Source: Rhodocyclales bacterium (GTDB lineage Bacteria > Pseudomonadota > Gammaproteobacteria > Burkholderiales > Rhodocyclaceae). From it: a stretch of 64,000 bases of DNA. The notes beneath the pieces were generated by a model. That model was not told where the DNA came from. It was given only the letters and a program-made list of their open reading frames with translations, and did no database searches. A program made the translations under genes and the position numbers. The stretch spans positions 1 to 64,000 of the forward strand of contig JACRJA010000053.1 in assembly GCA_016235745.1 (NCBI GenBank). The letters run 5' to 3'. Below are positions 47,491 through 55,853 of this stretch, piece by piece (within the stretch, counting starts at the first letter, position 1; each line of letters opens with the position of its first letter).

Positions 47491-48543
47491 TCATTTGAGC
47501 GAGGACATGTCAATGACAAAGCGGTACTTCACGTCGCTTCTCAGCATGCGCTCGTAGGCGGTGTTGATGTAGTCGATGGGAATGAGCTCGATGTCCGAGA
47601 CGATGCCGTGCGCGGCGCAGAAGTCGAGCATTTCCTGCGTCTGGCGGATGCCGCCGATGAGCGATCCGGCCAGACTGCGGCGGCGGAAGAGCAGGTTGAA
47701 GACGGCGGGCGAGGGGTGCGGCTCGGAGGGAGCGCCCACCAGGGTGAGCGTGCCGTCGCGCTTCAAGAGCTGCAGGTAGTCGTCGAGCCGGTGCGGCGCC
47801 GCCACGGTGTCGAGGATGAAGTCGAGCTGCTCGCGGTAGCGGGCCATTTGCTCGGGATCCTTGGAAATGCAGACCTCGTCGGCCCCGAGCCGCTTGGCGT
47901 CGGCCGTTTTGCTGGGCGAGGTGGTGAAGAGCACCACGTGTGCACCCATGGCGTGGGCGAGCTTGACGGCCATGTGCCCCAGCCCGCCCAGACCGACGAT
48001 GCCCACCTTTTTGCCCGGACCGACGTTCCAATGGCGCAGCGGCGAATAGGTGGTGATGCCGGCGCACAGCAGCGGCGCCACCGCGGCGAGATCCTTTTCC
48101 GGGTGCTTGATGTGCAGCACGAAGGATTCCTTCACCACGATGACTTGAGAATAGCCGCCGTAGGTGTTCTCGCTTCCCGGCCCCCGGCCGTTGTAGGTGC
48201 CGACGAACCCTTCGCTGCAGTATTGCTCCTCACCGCTTGCGCAGGCGTCGCAGTGCCCGCAGCTGTCGACCATACAGCCGACTCCGGCGAGATCGCCGAC
48301 CTTGAAACGGGTGACTTTCTCGCCCACCGCGACCACACGCCCGACGATCTCATGGCCGGGCACGCAGGGGTACATGGTGTTCTTCCACTCGTTGCGCGCC
48401 TGGTGCAGGTCGGAATGACATACGCCGCAGTAGAGGATCTGGATCTGTACGTCGTGCGGCCCAGGGTCGCGGCGGGCGATCTCCCAGGCAACGAGGGGAG
48501 AATGCGGGTCGAAAGCAGCGTAGGCTTTGGCGGGAATGCTCAT
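47491..48543 (-). CDS. Zinc-dependent NAD(P) alcohol dehydrogenase (YahK/CAD type)
   Basis: The 350-residue medium-chain dehydrogenase has catalytic zinc ligands in YCGVCHSDLHQARNEW and VPGHEIVGRVVAVG, four structural-zinc cysteines in CGHCDACASGEEQYC, and the nucleotide fold VGIVGLGGLGHMAVKLAHAMG. The sequence is closest to YahK/cinnamyl-alcohol-type aldehyde reductases, which favour NADPH and broad aldehydes. Conserved YNGRGPGSENTYGGYSQ is typical for that group. It probably forms a unit with the downstream dehydrogenase and flavodoxin genes. Confidence 0.88.
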   Translation of the reverse strand: MSIPAKAYAAFDPHSPLVAWEIARRDPGPHDVQIQILYCGVCHSDLHQARNEWKNTMYPCVPGHEIVGRVVAVGEKVTRFKVGDLAGVGCMVDSCGHCDACASGEEQYCSEGFVGTYNGRGPGSENTYGGYSQVIVVKESFVLHIKHPEKDLAAVAPLLCAGITTYSPLRHWNVGPGKKVGIVGLGGLGHMAVKLAHAMGAHVVLFTTSPSKTADAKRLGADEVCISKDPEQMARYREQLDFILDTVAAPHRLDDYLQLLKRDGTLTLVGAPSEPHPSPAVFNLLFRRRSLAGSLIGGIRQTQEMLDFCAAHGIVSDIELIPIDYINTAYERMLRSDVKYRFVIDMSSLK

Positions 48544-48693
48544 GGATCACTCTTCGGGGCGAGAGAAGGATTGCAGTCGATTTTCCATCATAGACCATCG
48601 TCCGGGGGATGTCGCTCCCCATCTCCGGCGCGGTTGTTTCGACGGGCGCTTCGTTCTATGATGACTTTTGTCGTACTGCTGGGGTAGGGGAAG

Positions 48694-48876
48694 ATGGAGG
48701 GGGGCGATCGCGACGAGACCGAGATCGCCCAGCTCCATGGCCCGGTAGGTCTGCCCATCGGCAGCCGCACGCCGCCGGAGATCGCAGTGTCTATCCTCGC
48801 CCACCTCATCGCTGTGCAGCGAGGAGCCGTTTCAGGGGGCTCACCCCTTGTGCATGCCCAAGGAGAGATTCGATGA
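48694..48876 (+). pseudogene. XdhC/CoxF C-terminal remnant
   Basis: Sixty codons contain [20 protein letters not shown] followed by [15 protein letters not shown], the highly conserved C-terminus of XdhC family proteins, which load sulfurated molybdenum cofactor into molybdenum hydroxylases. A full XdhC has about 250-350 residues; the Rossmann part is missing, and the frame is closed by TAG eight codons upstream. The frame has AGGGGAAG before its ATG and overlaps iorA by ATGA. It is therefore a truncated maturation gene that kept its operon junction. It might still be translated. Confidence 0.65.
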
Positions 48877-49334
48877 TTGCCTTCACGCTCAACGGTCGGC
48901 CGACCACGGTCGAGGCCGATCCCGGTACGCCCTTGCTCTGGGTGCTGCGCGACCAGCTGCAGCTCACGGGGACCAAATACGGCTGCGGCATCGCCCAGTG
49001 CGGCGCCTGCACGGTGCATCTGGACGGACGGGCGGTGCGCGCCTGCGTCACCCCGGTGTCGATGGTGAGCGGCAAGCGTGTGACCACCATCGAGGGGGTC
49101 GGCGAGACGCCGGTCGGGCGCGCCATCCAGCAGGCCTGGCAAGCGGTGGACGTGCCGCAGTGCGGCTATTGTCAGTCGGGGCAGATCATGGCGGCCGCGG
49201 CCTTGCTCGCCGAGCATCCGCGTCCGAGCGAGGCGCAGATCGTCGCGGCGATGGACGGCGTCCTCTGCCGCTGCGGTACCTACAACCGGATCCGCACGGC
49301 GATCCTCGAGGCTGTGAAAGGAGGTGTGCGATGA
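48873..49334 (+). CDS. iorA: Isoquinoline 1-oxidoreductase-type alpha subunit ([2Fe-2S] protein)
   Basis: The 153-residue protein has two [2Fe-2S] clusters: plant-ferredoxin type [15 protein letters not shown] (residues ~39-53) and the alpha-helical pair CGYCQSGQ with [10 protein letters not shown]. It is the small electron-transfer subunit of two-subunit molybdenum hydroxylases such as isoquinoline or aldehyde oxidoreductases; no FAD subunit is nearby, as in the Ior type. The start follows AAGGAGAG and overlaps the XdhC remnant; the end overlaps iorB. The true substrate is not known. Confidence 0.88.
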   Translation: MIAFTLNGRPTTVEADPGTPLLWVLRDQLQLTGTKYGCGIAQCGACTVHLDGRAVRACVTPVSMVSGKRVTTIEGVGETPVGRAIQQAWQAVDVPQCGYCQSGQIMAAAALLAEHPRPSEAQIVAAMDGVLCRCGTYNRIRTAILEAVKGGVR

Positions 49335-51511
49335 CTCCCTGGGATGAAGTACAACATCCGGCGCGGCGCCGGTTTCTGCGCGATGCCGTCCTGCTGGCTG
49401 GCGGGCTGGTGATCGGTTTCCGCCTGCCCGAGAAGGGCGGGCGCGCCTGGGCTGCCGAGGAAGCAGCGGCCGGGTCGGCAAAGGTCTATCCGCCGAACGC
49501 CTTCATCCGCATCGCCGCGGACGATTCGGTCACGCTCATCGTGAACAAGTCCGAAATGGGCCAGGGGGTCTATACCTCGCTGCCCATGCTCATCAACGAA
49601 GAGCTCGACGCGCCTTGGGAACGCATCCGCGTGGAGGCCGCGCCGGTGGCGGCGGTCTATAACCATACGCAGTACGGCATCCAGCTCACCGGCGGCAGCA
49701 CCAGCGTCGCGTCTTCTTGGGAGCAGCTGCGCCGCGTCGGGGCGAGCGCGCGCATGCTCCTCGTCCAGGCGGCGGCGCAGCGCTGGGGGGTGCCGGCGAG
49801 CGCCTGCAAGGCCGAGGACGGGCGCATTTTCCATCCCGACGGCCGCACGTCTCTGAGCTACGGCGAAGTCGCAGAAGAGGCGGGCAAGCTGCCTCTGCCC
49901 GCCGAGGTGCCCTTGAAAGATCCGAAGCACTTCAAATGGATCGGCAAGTCGCTCAAGCGCCTCGATACGCCGGAGAAGATCAGCGGCAAGGCAATTTTCG
50001 GCATCGACGTGCGCCTGCCCGACATGGTGACGGTGCTGGTGGCGCGTTCCCCCGTGTTCGGTGGCAAACTGAAGCGCTTCGACGCCACCGAGGCGCTGAA
50101 AGTCCCCGGCGTGGTCGGCGTCTATCAAGTCCCCACCGGCGTGGCGGTGGCGGCCACCGGTTTCTGGCCGGCGAAGACGGCGCGCGACCTGCTGCAGATC
50201 GAGTGGGACGAAGGCGAGGGAGCATCCCTGAGCACTGCCAAGCTGCGGGAAGAGTACTTCGCGCTTGCCCGCACGCCCGGCGCGGTGGCGCGGCGCGATG
50301 GCGACGTGGCAGCGGGTCTCAAGGCGGCGGTGCAGCAGATGCGCGCCGAGTACGAAGTGCCGTATCTGGCGCACGCGCCGATGGAGCCGCTCAACGTCAC
50401 CGTCGACTTGCGCCCGGACCATTGCACCATCTGGACCGGCACGCAGTCGCAGACGCTCGATCGCATGGCGGCCGCTGCCGCGGCAGGACTGCAGCCCGAA
50501 GAAGTGGAAATCCACACCACCTACCTCGGCGGCGGTTTCGGCCGGCGGGCGAATCCTCACGCCGACTTCGTCACCGAGGCGGTGCAGGTCGCCAAGGCCG
50601 TCGGCAAACCGGTGCAGGTGATCTGGACGCGCGAAGACGATCTGCGCGGCGGCTACTACCGCCCGATGTGGGTCGACGTGGTCGAAGCGGGAATCGGCAA
50701 GGGCGGCAAACCCGTGGCGTGGAAGCATACCCTCGTCGGCCAGTCCATCATGGAGGGCACGGCGATGGCGGCGATGATCAAGGACGGCGTCGATGCTTCT
50801 TCGGTGGAAGGGGCGGCGAACCTTCCCTATCTCATCCCCAACATCCAGGTCGAGCTGCACAGCCCGAAGAACGCCGTGCCGGTGCAGTGGTGGCGCTCGG
50901 TGGGGCATTCGCACACGGCCTTCGTCGTCGAGACGATGATCGACGAACTGGCCCACCTCGCGCGCCAGGATCCGGTGAAATTCCGCCTGAACCTGCTGCC
51001 GCGCGCCTCGCGCCATCGCGCCGTGCTGCAGTTGGCGGCGCAGAAGGCCGGTTGGGGCAAGGTGAAGCCCGCGCCGGGCCATGCCTTCGGCGTGGCGGTG
51101 CATGAATCCTTCGGCAGCGTGGTGGCCGAAGTGGCCGAGGTCTCGCTGGAAGGCGGGCAGGTGCGGGTGCATCGCGTCGTGGCGGCGGTCGACTGCGGCC
51201 GGGTGATCAATCCCGACGGGGTGGTGCAGCAGATCGAGGGAGGCATCGTTTACGGCCTGGCTGCCGCGTTGTATGGCGAGATCACGCTCGAGAATGGCCG
51301 GCCGGTGCAGTCGAACTTCCACGATTATCCCATTCTGCGCCACTCCGAGATGCCACGGGTGGAAGTGCATCTCGTGCCGAGCGAGGCGTCGCCGAGCGGC
51401 GTGGGCGAGCCGGGCACGCCGCCCATCGCCCCGGCGGTGGCTAACGCGCTCTTCGCCCTGACGGGCAAACGGGTGCGTCGCTTGCCCTTCGCGCGGGAAA
51501 GCCTTGCCTGA
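49331..51511 (+). CDS. iorB: Isoquinoline 1-oxidoreductase-type beta subunit (molybdenum hydroxylase)
   Basis: The 726-residue molybdopterin-cytosine-dinucleotide enzyme has a twin-arginine signal ([21 protein letters not shown]). Cofactor motifs are [41 protein letters not shown] and the C-terminal [21 protein letters not shown] with the catalytic Glu. It is presumably exported, folded, with IorA to the periplasm and oxidises an aldehyde or N-heterocycle; a c-type cytochrome acceptor is not encoded beside it. ATG 49331 overlaps the iorA stop. A long reverse-strand frame over this gene is a GC shadow. Confidence 0.92.
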   Translation: MTPWDEVQHPARRRFLRDAVLLAGGLVIGFRLPEKGGRAWAAEEAAAGSAKVYPPNAFIRIAADDSVTLIVNKSEMGQGVYTSLPMLINEELDAPWERIRVEAAPVAAVYNHTQYGIQLTGGSTSVASSWEQLRRVGASARMLLVQAAAQRWGVPASACKAEDGRIFHPDGRTSLSYGEVAEEAGKLPLPAEVPLKDPKHFKWIGKSLKRLDTPEKISGKAIFGIDVRLPDMVTVLVARSPVFGGKLKRFDATEALKVPGVVGVYQVPTGVAVAATGFWPAKTARDLLQIEWDEGEGASLSTAKLREEYFALARTPGAVARRDGDVAAGLKAAVQQMRAEYEVPYLAHAPMEPLNVTVDLRPDHCTIWTGTQSQTLDRMAAAAAAGLQPEEVEIHTTYLGGGFGRRANPHADFVTEAVQVAKAVGKPVQVIWTREDDLRGGYYRPMWVDVVEAGIGKGGKPVAWKHTLVGQSIMEGTAMAAMIKDGVDASSVEGAANLPYLIPNIQVELHSPKNAVPVQWWRSVGHSHTAFVVETMIDELAHLARQDPVKFRLNLLPRASRHRAVLQLAAQKAGWGKVKPAPGHAFGVAVHESFGSVVAEVAEVSLEGGQVRVHRVVAAVDCGRVINPDGVVQQIEGGIVYGLAAALYGEITLENGRPVQSNFHDYPILRHSEMPRVEVHLVPSEASPSGVGEPGTPPIAPAVANALFALTGKRVRRLPFARESLA

Positions 51512-52112
51512 GGCGGCTGGGATCGCCGCGCTCATCTTGGCGGCGGGGCGGGCGCGGCGGTTCGGGGCGGACAAGCGGTTGGCGCCGCTGCAGCTTGGCG
51601 GACGCATCGAGCCGCTCATCGTCCAGTCGCTGCGGCCCTGGGTCGAGGTCTTCGAACGGGTCGCGGTGGTGCTGCGAGCGGACGACGATGCGCTGCGAAG
51701 CGTTTTGGCCGAAACTTTCGCGGATCGCGTGCGCTCGGTCGTATGCGCTCGGGCCGACGAGGGGATGGGGGCGAGCCTTGCCGCAGGCGGTGCCGCCACC
51801 GCCGGGGCGGCAGGCTGGGTCGTCGGGCTCGCCGACATGCCTTGGGTGCCGCGAGCGGCGATCGCGGGAGTGCGCGACGCGCTCGCCGCGGGCGCAGCGC
51901 TCGCGGCGGCCTGCCGCGCCGGCCGGCGAGGACATCCCGTCGGTTTCGCCGCCTGTTATCGGGCGGAACTGTTGGATTCGACGGGCGAGGTGGGGGCCCG
52001 TCTTCTCCTTCGACGCGACGCCGAGCGCATGGCCGGCGTCGCGGTCGACGACGAAGGCATTTTCGCCGACGTCGATACCCCACAAGACCTCTGCCTTTTT
52101 CGGAGCCAATGA
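51504..52112 (+). CDS. MocA-like molybdenum cofactor nucleotidyltransferase
   Basis: The 202-residue GT-A-fold nucleotidyltransferase has the signature [20 protein letters not shown] near the N-terminus, [13 protein letters not shown] in the middle (metal-binding Asp) and [14 protein letters not shown]. Members attach CMP to molybdopterin to form the cytosine dinucleotide used by IorB-type enzymes. The start is TTG at 51504, overlapping the iorB stop by 8 nt, and no better start is available before the motif. With the XdhC remnant it forms the maturation part of this unit. Confidence 0.82.
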   Translation: MPEAAGIAALILAAGRARRFGADKRLAPLQLGGRIEPLIVQSLRPWVEVFERVAVVLRADDDALRSVLAETFADRVRSVVCARADEGMGASLAAGGAATAGAAGWVVGLADMPWVPRAAIAGVRDALAAGAALAAACRAGRRGHPVGFAACYRAELLDSTGEVGARLLLRRDAERMAGVAVDDEGIFADVDTPQDLCLFRSQ

Positions 52113-52708
52113 TGAAGAAAACCGCCGTGACCGAAGTGCCAATCCACCCCTTGATCGCCGAGCGCTGGAGTGGCCGTGCCTTCGACGAGACCCAGGCCGT
52201 GACGCGCGAGCAGCTGCTCTCGCTGCTCGAGGCGGCGCGCTGGGCGCCGTCGTGCTATGGCGATCAGCCCTGGCGCTTCGTCGTGTGGCATCGCACCCAG
52301 GATCCCCAGGGATGGAAGCAGGCGTTCGCCACGCTGTGGCCGTTCAACCAAGCTTGGGTGAAGCGCGCCTCGCTCCTGGTGCTGGTCTGCGCCGATCCCC
52401 TCTTTTCCTATAACGGCGAACCCAACGCCTGGGCCGAATACGACTGTGGTGCCGCGGCCGAGAACCTCTGCTTGCAGGCGGTGGCGCTGGGGTTGATGTC
52501 GCACCCCATGGCCGGGTTCGACGCTCAGGCCCTCCGTGCCGTGGCCGGCGTGCCGGAGCGCTACAAGGTCATTTCGCTCATCGCTGTGGGCCATCCGGCG
52601 GCGCCGGACGTGCTCGACGGAGATCTGGCCGAGAAAGAACGCGCCCCGCGCGAGCGCCGGCCGCTGGCTGAGCTCTGTTTCGCGGGCAAATGGGGCAGCC
52701 CTTTGTAA
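52109..52708 (+). CDS. Nitroreductase-family flavoprotein
   Basis: The 199-residue protein has the nitroreductase pattern: HPLIAERWSGRAFDETQAVT, then ARWAPSCYGDQPWRFVVW, DCGAAAENLCLQAVALGLMSHPMAGF and a C-terminal VISLIAVGHPAAPD. It binds FMN as a dimer and reduces nitro- or quinone-type compounds; the physiological substrate is unknown. ATG 52109 overlaps the upstream stop; ATG 52112 with GGAG six bases before it is an equal choice. It is the last gene of the ior unit. Confidence 0.85.
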   Translation: MMKKTAVTEVPIHPLIAERWSGRAFDETQAVTREQLLSLLEAARWAPSCYGDQPWRFVVWHRTQDPQGWKQAFATLWPFNQAWVKRASLLVLVCADPLFSYNGEPNAWAEYDCGAAAENLCLQAVALGLMSHPMAGFDAQALRAVAGVPERYKVISLIAVGHPAAPDVLDGDLAEKERAPRERRPLAELCFAGKWGSPL

Positions 52709-52756
52709 CGCAATATCATTGTTTTGTCTCTGTGGCTTCCCTTTGCCCCACTGGTA

Positions 52757-52799
52757 CGGCCATCCTCTGGCACCGATTCCCCCCGGTGGAGGATGGCCG
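52757..52799 (+). terminator. Long hairpin downstream of the nitroreductase gene
   Basis: CGGCCATCCTC pairs with GAGGATGGCCG (11 bp), with an inner CACCG/CGGTG stem, making a strong extended hairpin 49 bp after the stop. No T-run follows, so a Rho-independent terminator is not certain; an mRNA 3'-end stabilising structure is an alternative. Confidence 0.45.
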
Positions 52800-52824
52800 G
52801 GTTCCCTCAGGTGTGCGAGGGAGT

Positions 52825-52858
52825 CATGAGGGCGCGCAGTAGGTTGTTCGCGGCGCCC
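52825..52858. repeat. End fragment of the 143-bp repeat, inverted
   Basis: CATGAGGGCGCGCAGTAGGTTGTTCGCGGCGCCC matches the reverse complement of the first ~34 bp of the element at 37746-37888 with few changes (there CATGCGGCCGCGCAGTAGGG...). The other 110 bp are absent. This shows the element also occurs as a solitary end. Confidence 0.65.
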
Positions 52859-53298
52859 ATGCGTCTCGCGCAGATCACGGCCAGTATCGGTGTGTCTTTG
52901 CCAAGCAGGATCAGCTAGCCGATTGGCAAGGGTGTAAAAACGCTTCGAAAAGCTGCAACTGCACCGCAAGCCTCGGAACGGTCTGAACATCTATGCTCGG
53001 TTTGCGCAGTTTCGGGGCATCGGAAGTCGCGGAGACTTCGCGGCTACTTGTTGGAAGATCCTCGAGTCCTGGTCAGCGATACGCCACAGAACAACCCTTG
53101 TCTGCCGGCATCGTCCGCCGATTTGGGGCAGGAAAGCACATATCGGCAATCTGCCCAGCCCGGCGGCTGGGAGCGACTACTTTGCACAAATGCGGGGCCG
53201 GGCTGATCAAGCCCGATTCCATCCACCATCACGAGCAGGTCGTCAGAGAGCAAGGGGGCAGATTTCACTGTCGCCAGGGGATCGCTTTCTGACGTCGC

Positions 53299-53339
53299 TT
53301 GACAATCCCGATTCATCATACTGTCACATCGAGTCAGTA
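53299..53339 (+). promoter_or_regulatory. Promoter and possible PhnF operator
   Basis: A consensus -35 TTGACA (53299-53304) is followed by the dyad TACTG-N11-CAGTA (53319-53339), which covers the -10 region and ends 32 bp before the phnF ATG. No perfect -10 is visible at 17 bp. The symmetry and position fit an operator for the GntR-type PhnF, so autoregulation is proposed. The operator assignment is inference. Confidence 0.4.
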
Positions 53340-53371
53340 CACTCCTCACAACTTCATGTGGGGATGTCTAG

Positions 53372-54100
53372 ATGAGTCTTGTGGCTCTGCAACGAAATGG
53401 CGGTGAGGCGATCTATAGCCAGATCGCAAAATTGCTCAAGGAAGAGATCGCTTCGTTTCTGACTCCGGGGGAACGCTTGCCTTCGGAAAACGAGCTGGCG
53501 GAGCGTTTCGGCGTCAACCGGCATACCGTTCGCCGTGCCGTCGAGGACTTGATCGCCGCCGGTCTGCTGGAGCGCCGCCATGGCAAAGGCACTTTCGTGC
53601 TCGACGCCCCTGCCGACTACGTGCTGGGCAGCGGTACGCGCTTTACGGAAAACTTCGAATCACTCGGAAAGACGGCCAGCAGCCGCATTCTGCGAAAACT
53701 GGTGATCCCGGCCCGCGGTGGTGTCGCCAATCGCCTGAAACTCGCCGAAAACGACCCCGTTATCTGGATCGAATCTCTGCGCCTGGCCGACGACCAGCCA
53801 ATCTGTGTCATCTCACATTTCCTGCCGCAGCGTCCCATTCCCGAATTGCTCGACGAGTATCACGGCGGTTCGCTGCACGAATATCTGGCCGTCCACCATG
53901 GACTGAAGCTGCGGCGGATCGAAAGCCTGGTCAGCGCGGCGCTCCCGCAAGGAGACGATGCCTCGCTACTGGGCATGCCCCAGAACCAACCGGTGCTGCG
54001 GGTCAAAAGCGTCAATGTAGGCGAACGGGATGGAACCCCGCTCGAATACGCCCTGACCCGGTTTCGCGCCGACCGGATCCAACTGCGCATCAATCCTTGA
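53372..54100 (+). CDS. phnF: PhnF, GntR/HutC-family regulator of phosphonate metabolism
   Basis: The 242-residue regulator has an N-terminal winged helix (YSQIAKLLKEEIASFLTPGER, LPSENELAERFGVNRHTVRRAVEDL, HGKGTFVL) and a C-terminal UTRA ligand domain (RFTENFESLGKTASSRIL, ENDPVIWIESLRLADDQPI). It is the first gene of the phn operon, 35 bp before phnD, and probably represses it in the absence of its effector. GTCTAG lies before the ATG; no strong Shine-Dalgarno is seen. Confidence 0.9.
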   Translation: MSLVALQRNGGEAIYSQIAKLLKEEIASFLTPGERLPSENELAERFGVNRHTVRRAVEDLIAAGLLERRHGKGTFVLDAPADYVLGSGTRFTENFESLGKTASSRILRKLVIPARGGVANRLKLAENDPVIWIESLRLADDQPICVISHFLPQRPIPELLDEYHGGSLHEYLAVHHGLKLRRIESLVSAALPQGDDASLLGMPQNQPVLRVKSVNVGERDGTPLEYALTRFRADRIQLRINP

Positions 54101-54135
54101 CCGTCCTATTGATCAACCTTACGGGAGCTACTGCA

Positions 54136-55008
54136 ATGTATTTGAAACCCGCCCTTTCGGCAAGTGCGCTGGCGCTGGCCTTGTCGTTGACTGCCGTATC
54201 CGCGCAGGCTCGCGATATCGTCATGGGCCTGATTCCGGCCGAAAACAACGAAGAAATGGTACAGAAATTCGAACCGATGCGCCAGCACCTGGAAAAGAAG
54301 TTGGGCGTGAAGGTAAAAGTATTCACCGCCACTGACTACGCTGGCGTGATCGAAGCCATGAAGAAGAAGCGCGTCGACATAGCCTGGTTCGGCCCGCTTT
54401 CCTATTACCTGGCCGAACAGGAAGCCGGCGCGGAAGCCTTTGCCGTCGGCATCCGCGAAGGCAGCAGCTCACATACCTACAAAAGCCTCATCATCGCCCC
54501 CTGCGACTCCGGCATCAAGTCGATCAAGGACCTGAAGGGCAAGAGCGTGGCTTTCGTCGATCCTGCCTCGACCTCGGGCGGCCTGATGCCTACCTACATG
54601 GTCAAGAAAGAAACCGGCATGATGCCGCAGGACTTCTTTGGGAAGTTCACCTACGCCGGTTCCCACGACGCCGCCGAGCTGGCGGTCAAGAACAAGACCG
54701 TCGATGCCGCCGCCGACAACGACATCACCTACGAAAAAATGCTCGCCAACGGCCTCATCAGCAAAGAGACCAACTGCGTGATCAAGGAGTCCGATCCGCT
54801 GCCCGGCTCACCGCTGGTCTATCGGGGCGACCTGCCGGCCGACATGAAGGCGAAGATTCAGGACGCCATCCTGACCGCCCACAAGGACATCAAGGTCACC
54901 GGCTACGGCAACCTGAGCCATTACGTGGCCGTCAGCCCGAAGGACTATCAGATGATTCGCGACATGGTCAAGGAACTGGGCCTGCAGAAGAAAGACTTGC
55001 TCAAGTAA
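54136..55008 (+). CDS. phnD: PhnD, phosphonate ABC transporter substrate-binding protein
   Basis: The 290-residue periplasmic protein has a Sec signal (LSASALALALSLTAVSAQA) and PhnD motifs VDIAWFGPLSYYLAEQEAGAEA and GKSVAFVDPASTSGGLMPTY, which bind the phosphonate group. It captures phosphonates for PhnC-PhnE1-PhnE2. The start at 54136, with GGGAG upstream, gives the signal peptide directly; an in-frame TTG at 54097 would add an odd hydrophobic stretch. A stable hairpin follows the gene. Confidence 0.94.
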   Translation: MYLKPALSASALALALSLTAVSAQARDIVMGLIPAENNEEMVQKFEPMRQHLEKKLGVKVKVFTATDYAGVIEAMKKKRVDIAWFGPLSYYLAEQEAGAEAFAVGIREGSSSHTYKSLIIAPCDSGIKSIKDLKGKSVAFVDPASTSGGLMPTYMVKKETGMMPQDFFGKFTYAGSHDAAELAVKNKTVDAAADNDITYEKMLANGLISKETNCVIKESDPLPGSPLVYRGDLPADMKAKIQDAILTAHKDIKVTGYGNLSHYVAVSPKDYQMIRDMVKELGLQKKDLLK

Positions 55009-55027
55009 GGGCAAGTAACGCATGGGA

Positions 55028-55052
55028 AAGGCAGGCCGTTTCGGTCTGCCTT
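55028..55052 (+). promoter_or_regulatory. Hairpin between phnD and phnC
   Basis: AAGGCAGGCC-GTTTC-GGTCTGCCTT forms a 10-bp stem (one G-U pair) 20 bp after the phnD stop, without a T-run. Such hairpins after binding-protein genes often protect the upstream message or reduce read-through, giving more binding protein than transporter. Confidence 0.5.
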
Positions 55053-55073
55053 CCTCGGAAAAGGAGAAAGTTC

Positions 55074-55853
55074 ATGTCCGCGATTTCCATCCAATCCGTA
55101 TCCAAGCGTTTCCCGAACGGCTTCGAAGCTCTGAAGGGCATCGATGCGGAGATTCGATCCGGCAGTTTCACCGTCGTGCTAGGCCCCAGCGGCGCCGGTA
55201 AGTCCACCCTGTTGCGGCTGATGAATGGCCTCGAAACCCCGACCACGGGCATGGTACGCATCGATGGCGAGATCGTCGATAGGCGCAAAGTACGCCACAT
55301 CCGTTCTCGGGTCGCCATGGTGTTTCAGCAATTCAACCTGGTAGATCGCCTCTCCGTCGTCACCAACGTTCTGACCGGCCGCCTGGCGCACCGCTCTTGG
55401 GTGGGCAGTGTGTTCTACCTCTTCCGCCAGGAGGACCTGGGCATTGCACGGGAAGCGCTCTGCCGCGTGGGTCTGATCGACAAGGCCTGGAGCCGCGCCG
55501 ACAAACTGTCGGGGGGACAGCAGCAGCGCGTCGGCATCGCGCGGGCGCTGGCCCAACGGCCCAAGGTCATCCTGGCCGACGAACCGGTCGCCAGTCTCGA
55601 TCCCGTATCGAGCGAGGAGATCATGACGCTGCTGCGCGAAATCTGCGACCGCGACGGCATCACGGTCGTGGTCAATCTGCATCAGGTGGATCTGGCGCGG
55701 CGGTTTGCCGACCGCATCATCGGCATGAACGGCGGGAGGATCGTTTTCGACGGCAAGCCCGAAGAAATGACGCAGTCGGTGCTGCGTACCATCTACCAAC
55801 GGGAAGGGATCGAAGATGACACCAGCCTTGATATGGCGCTGGCCTACGCCTAA
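55074..55853 (+). CDS. phnC: PhnC, phosphonate ABC transporter ATPase
   Basis: The 259-residue ABC ATPase has Walker A LGPSGAGKST (~34-43), signature LSGGQQQRVGIARAL and Walker B VILADEPVASLDPVSSEE. The sequence MNGLETPTTGMVRIDGE and the QQFNLVDRLSVVTNVLTGRL block are typical of PhnC. It powers uptake with PhnE1/PhnE2. The start follows AAAGGAGAAAG. The last 38 nt overlap phnE1. Confidence 0.95.
   Translation: MSAISIQSVSKRFPNGFEALKGIDAEIRSGSFTVVLGPSGAGKSTLLRLMNGLETPTTGMVRIDGEIVDRRKVRHIRSRVAMVFQQFNLVDRLSVVTNVLTGRLAHRSWVGSVFYLFRQEDLGIAREALCRVGLIDKAWSRADKLSGGQQQRVGIARALAQRPKVILADEPVASLDPVSSEEIMTLLREICDRDGITVVVNLHQVDLARRFADRIIGMNGGRIVFDGKPEEMTQSVLRTIYQREGIEDDTSLDMALAYA

Larger units (their letters stand above)
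52709..53371. other. Gene-poor 663-bp gap before the phn operon
   Basis: Apart from a long hairpin (52757-52799), one end of the 143-bp repeat (52825-52858) and the phnF promoter region (53299-53339), I see no gene. Short frames on both strands do not resemble known proteins. The base composition is lower in GC than to the left. The position marks a boundary between the molybdenum-hydroxylase unit and the phosphonate operon and may be a junction left by an acquisition or deletion. Confidence 0.5.

Noticed and set aside
49280-51838. 852-codon open frame on the minus strand across iorB
   Set aside because: It mirrors iorB in GC-rich DNA, is rich in His/Arg/Ala with no domain, and the plus-strand gene has clear cofactor motifs.
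53044-53349. 101-codon minus-strand frame before phnF
   Set aside because: No family recognised, and it runs across the phnF promoter and dyad; it may be debris but cannot be supported as a gene.
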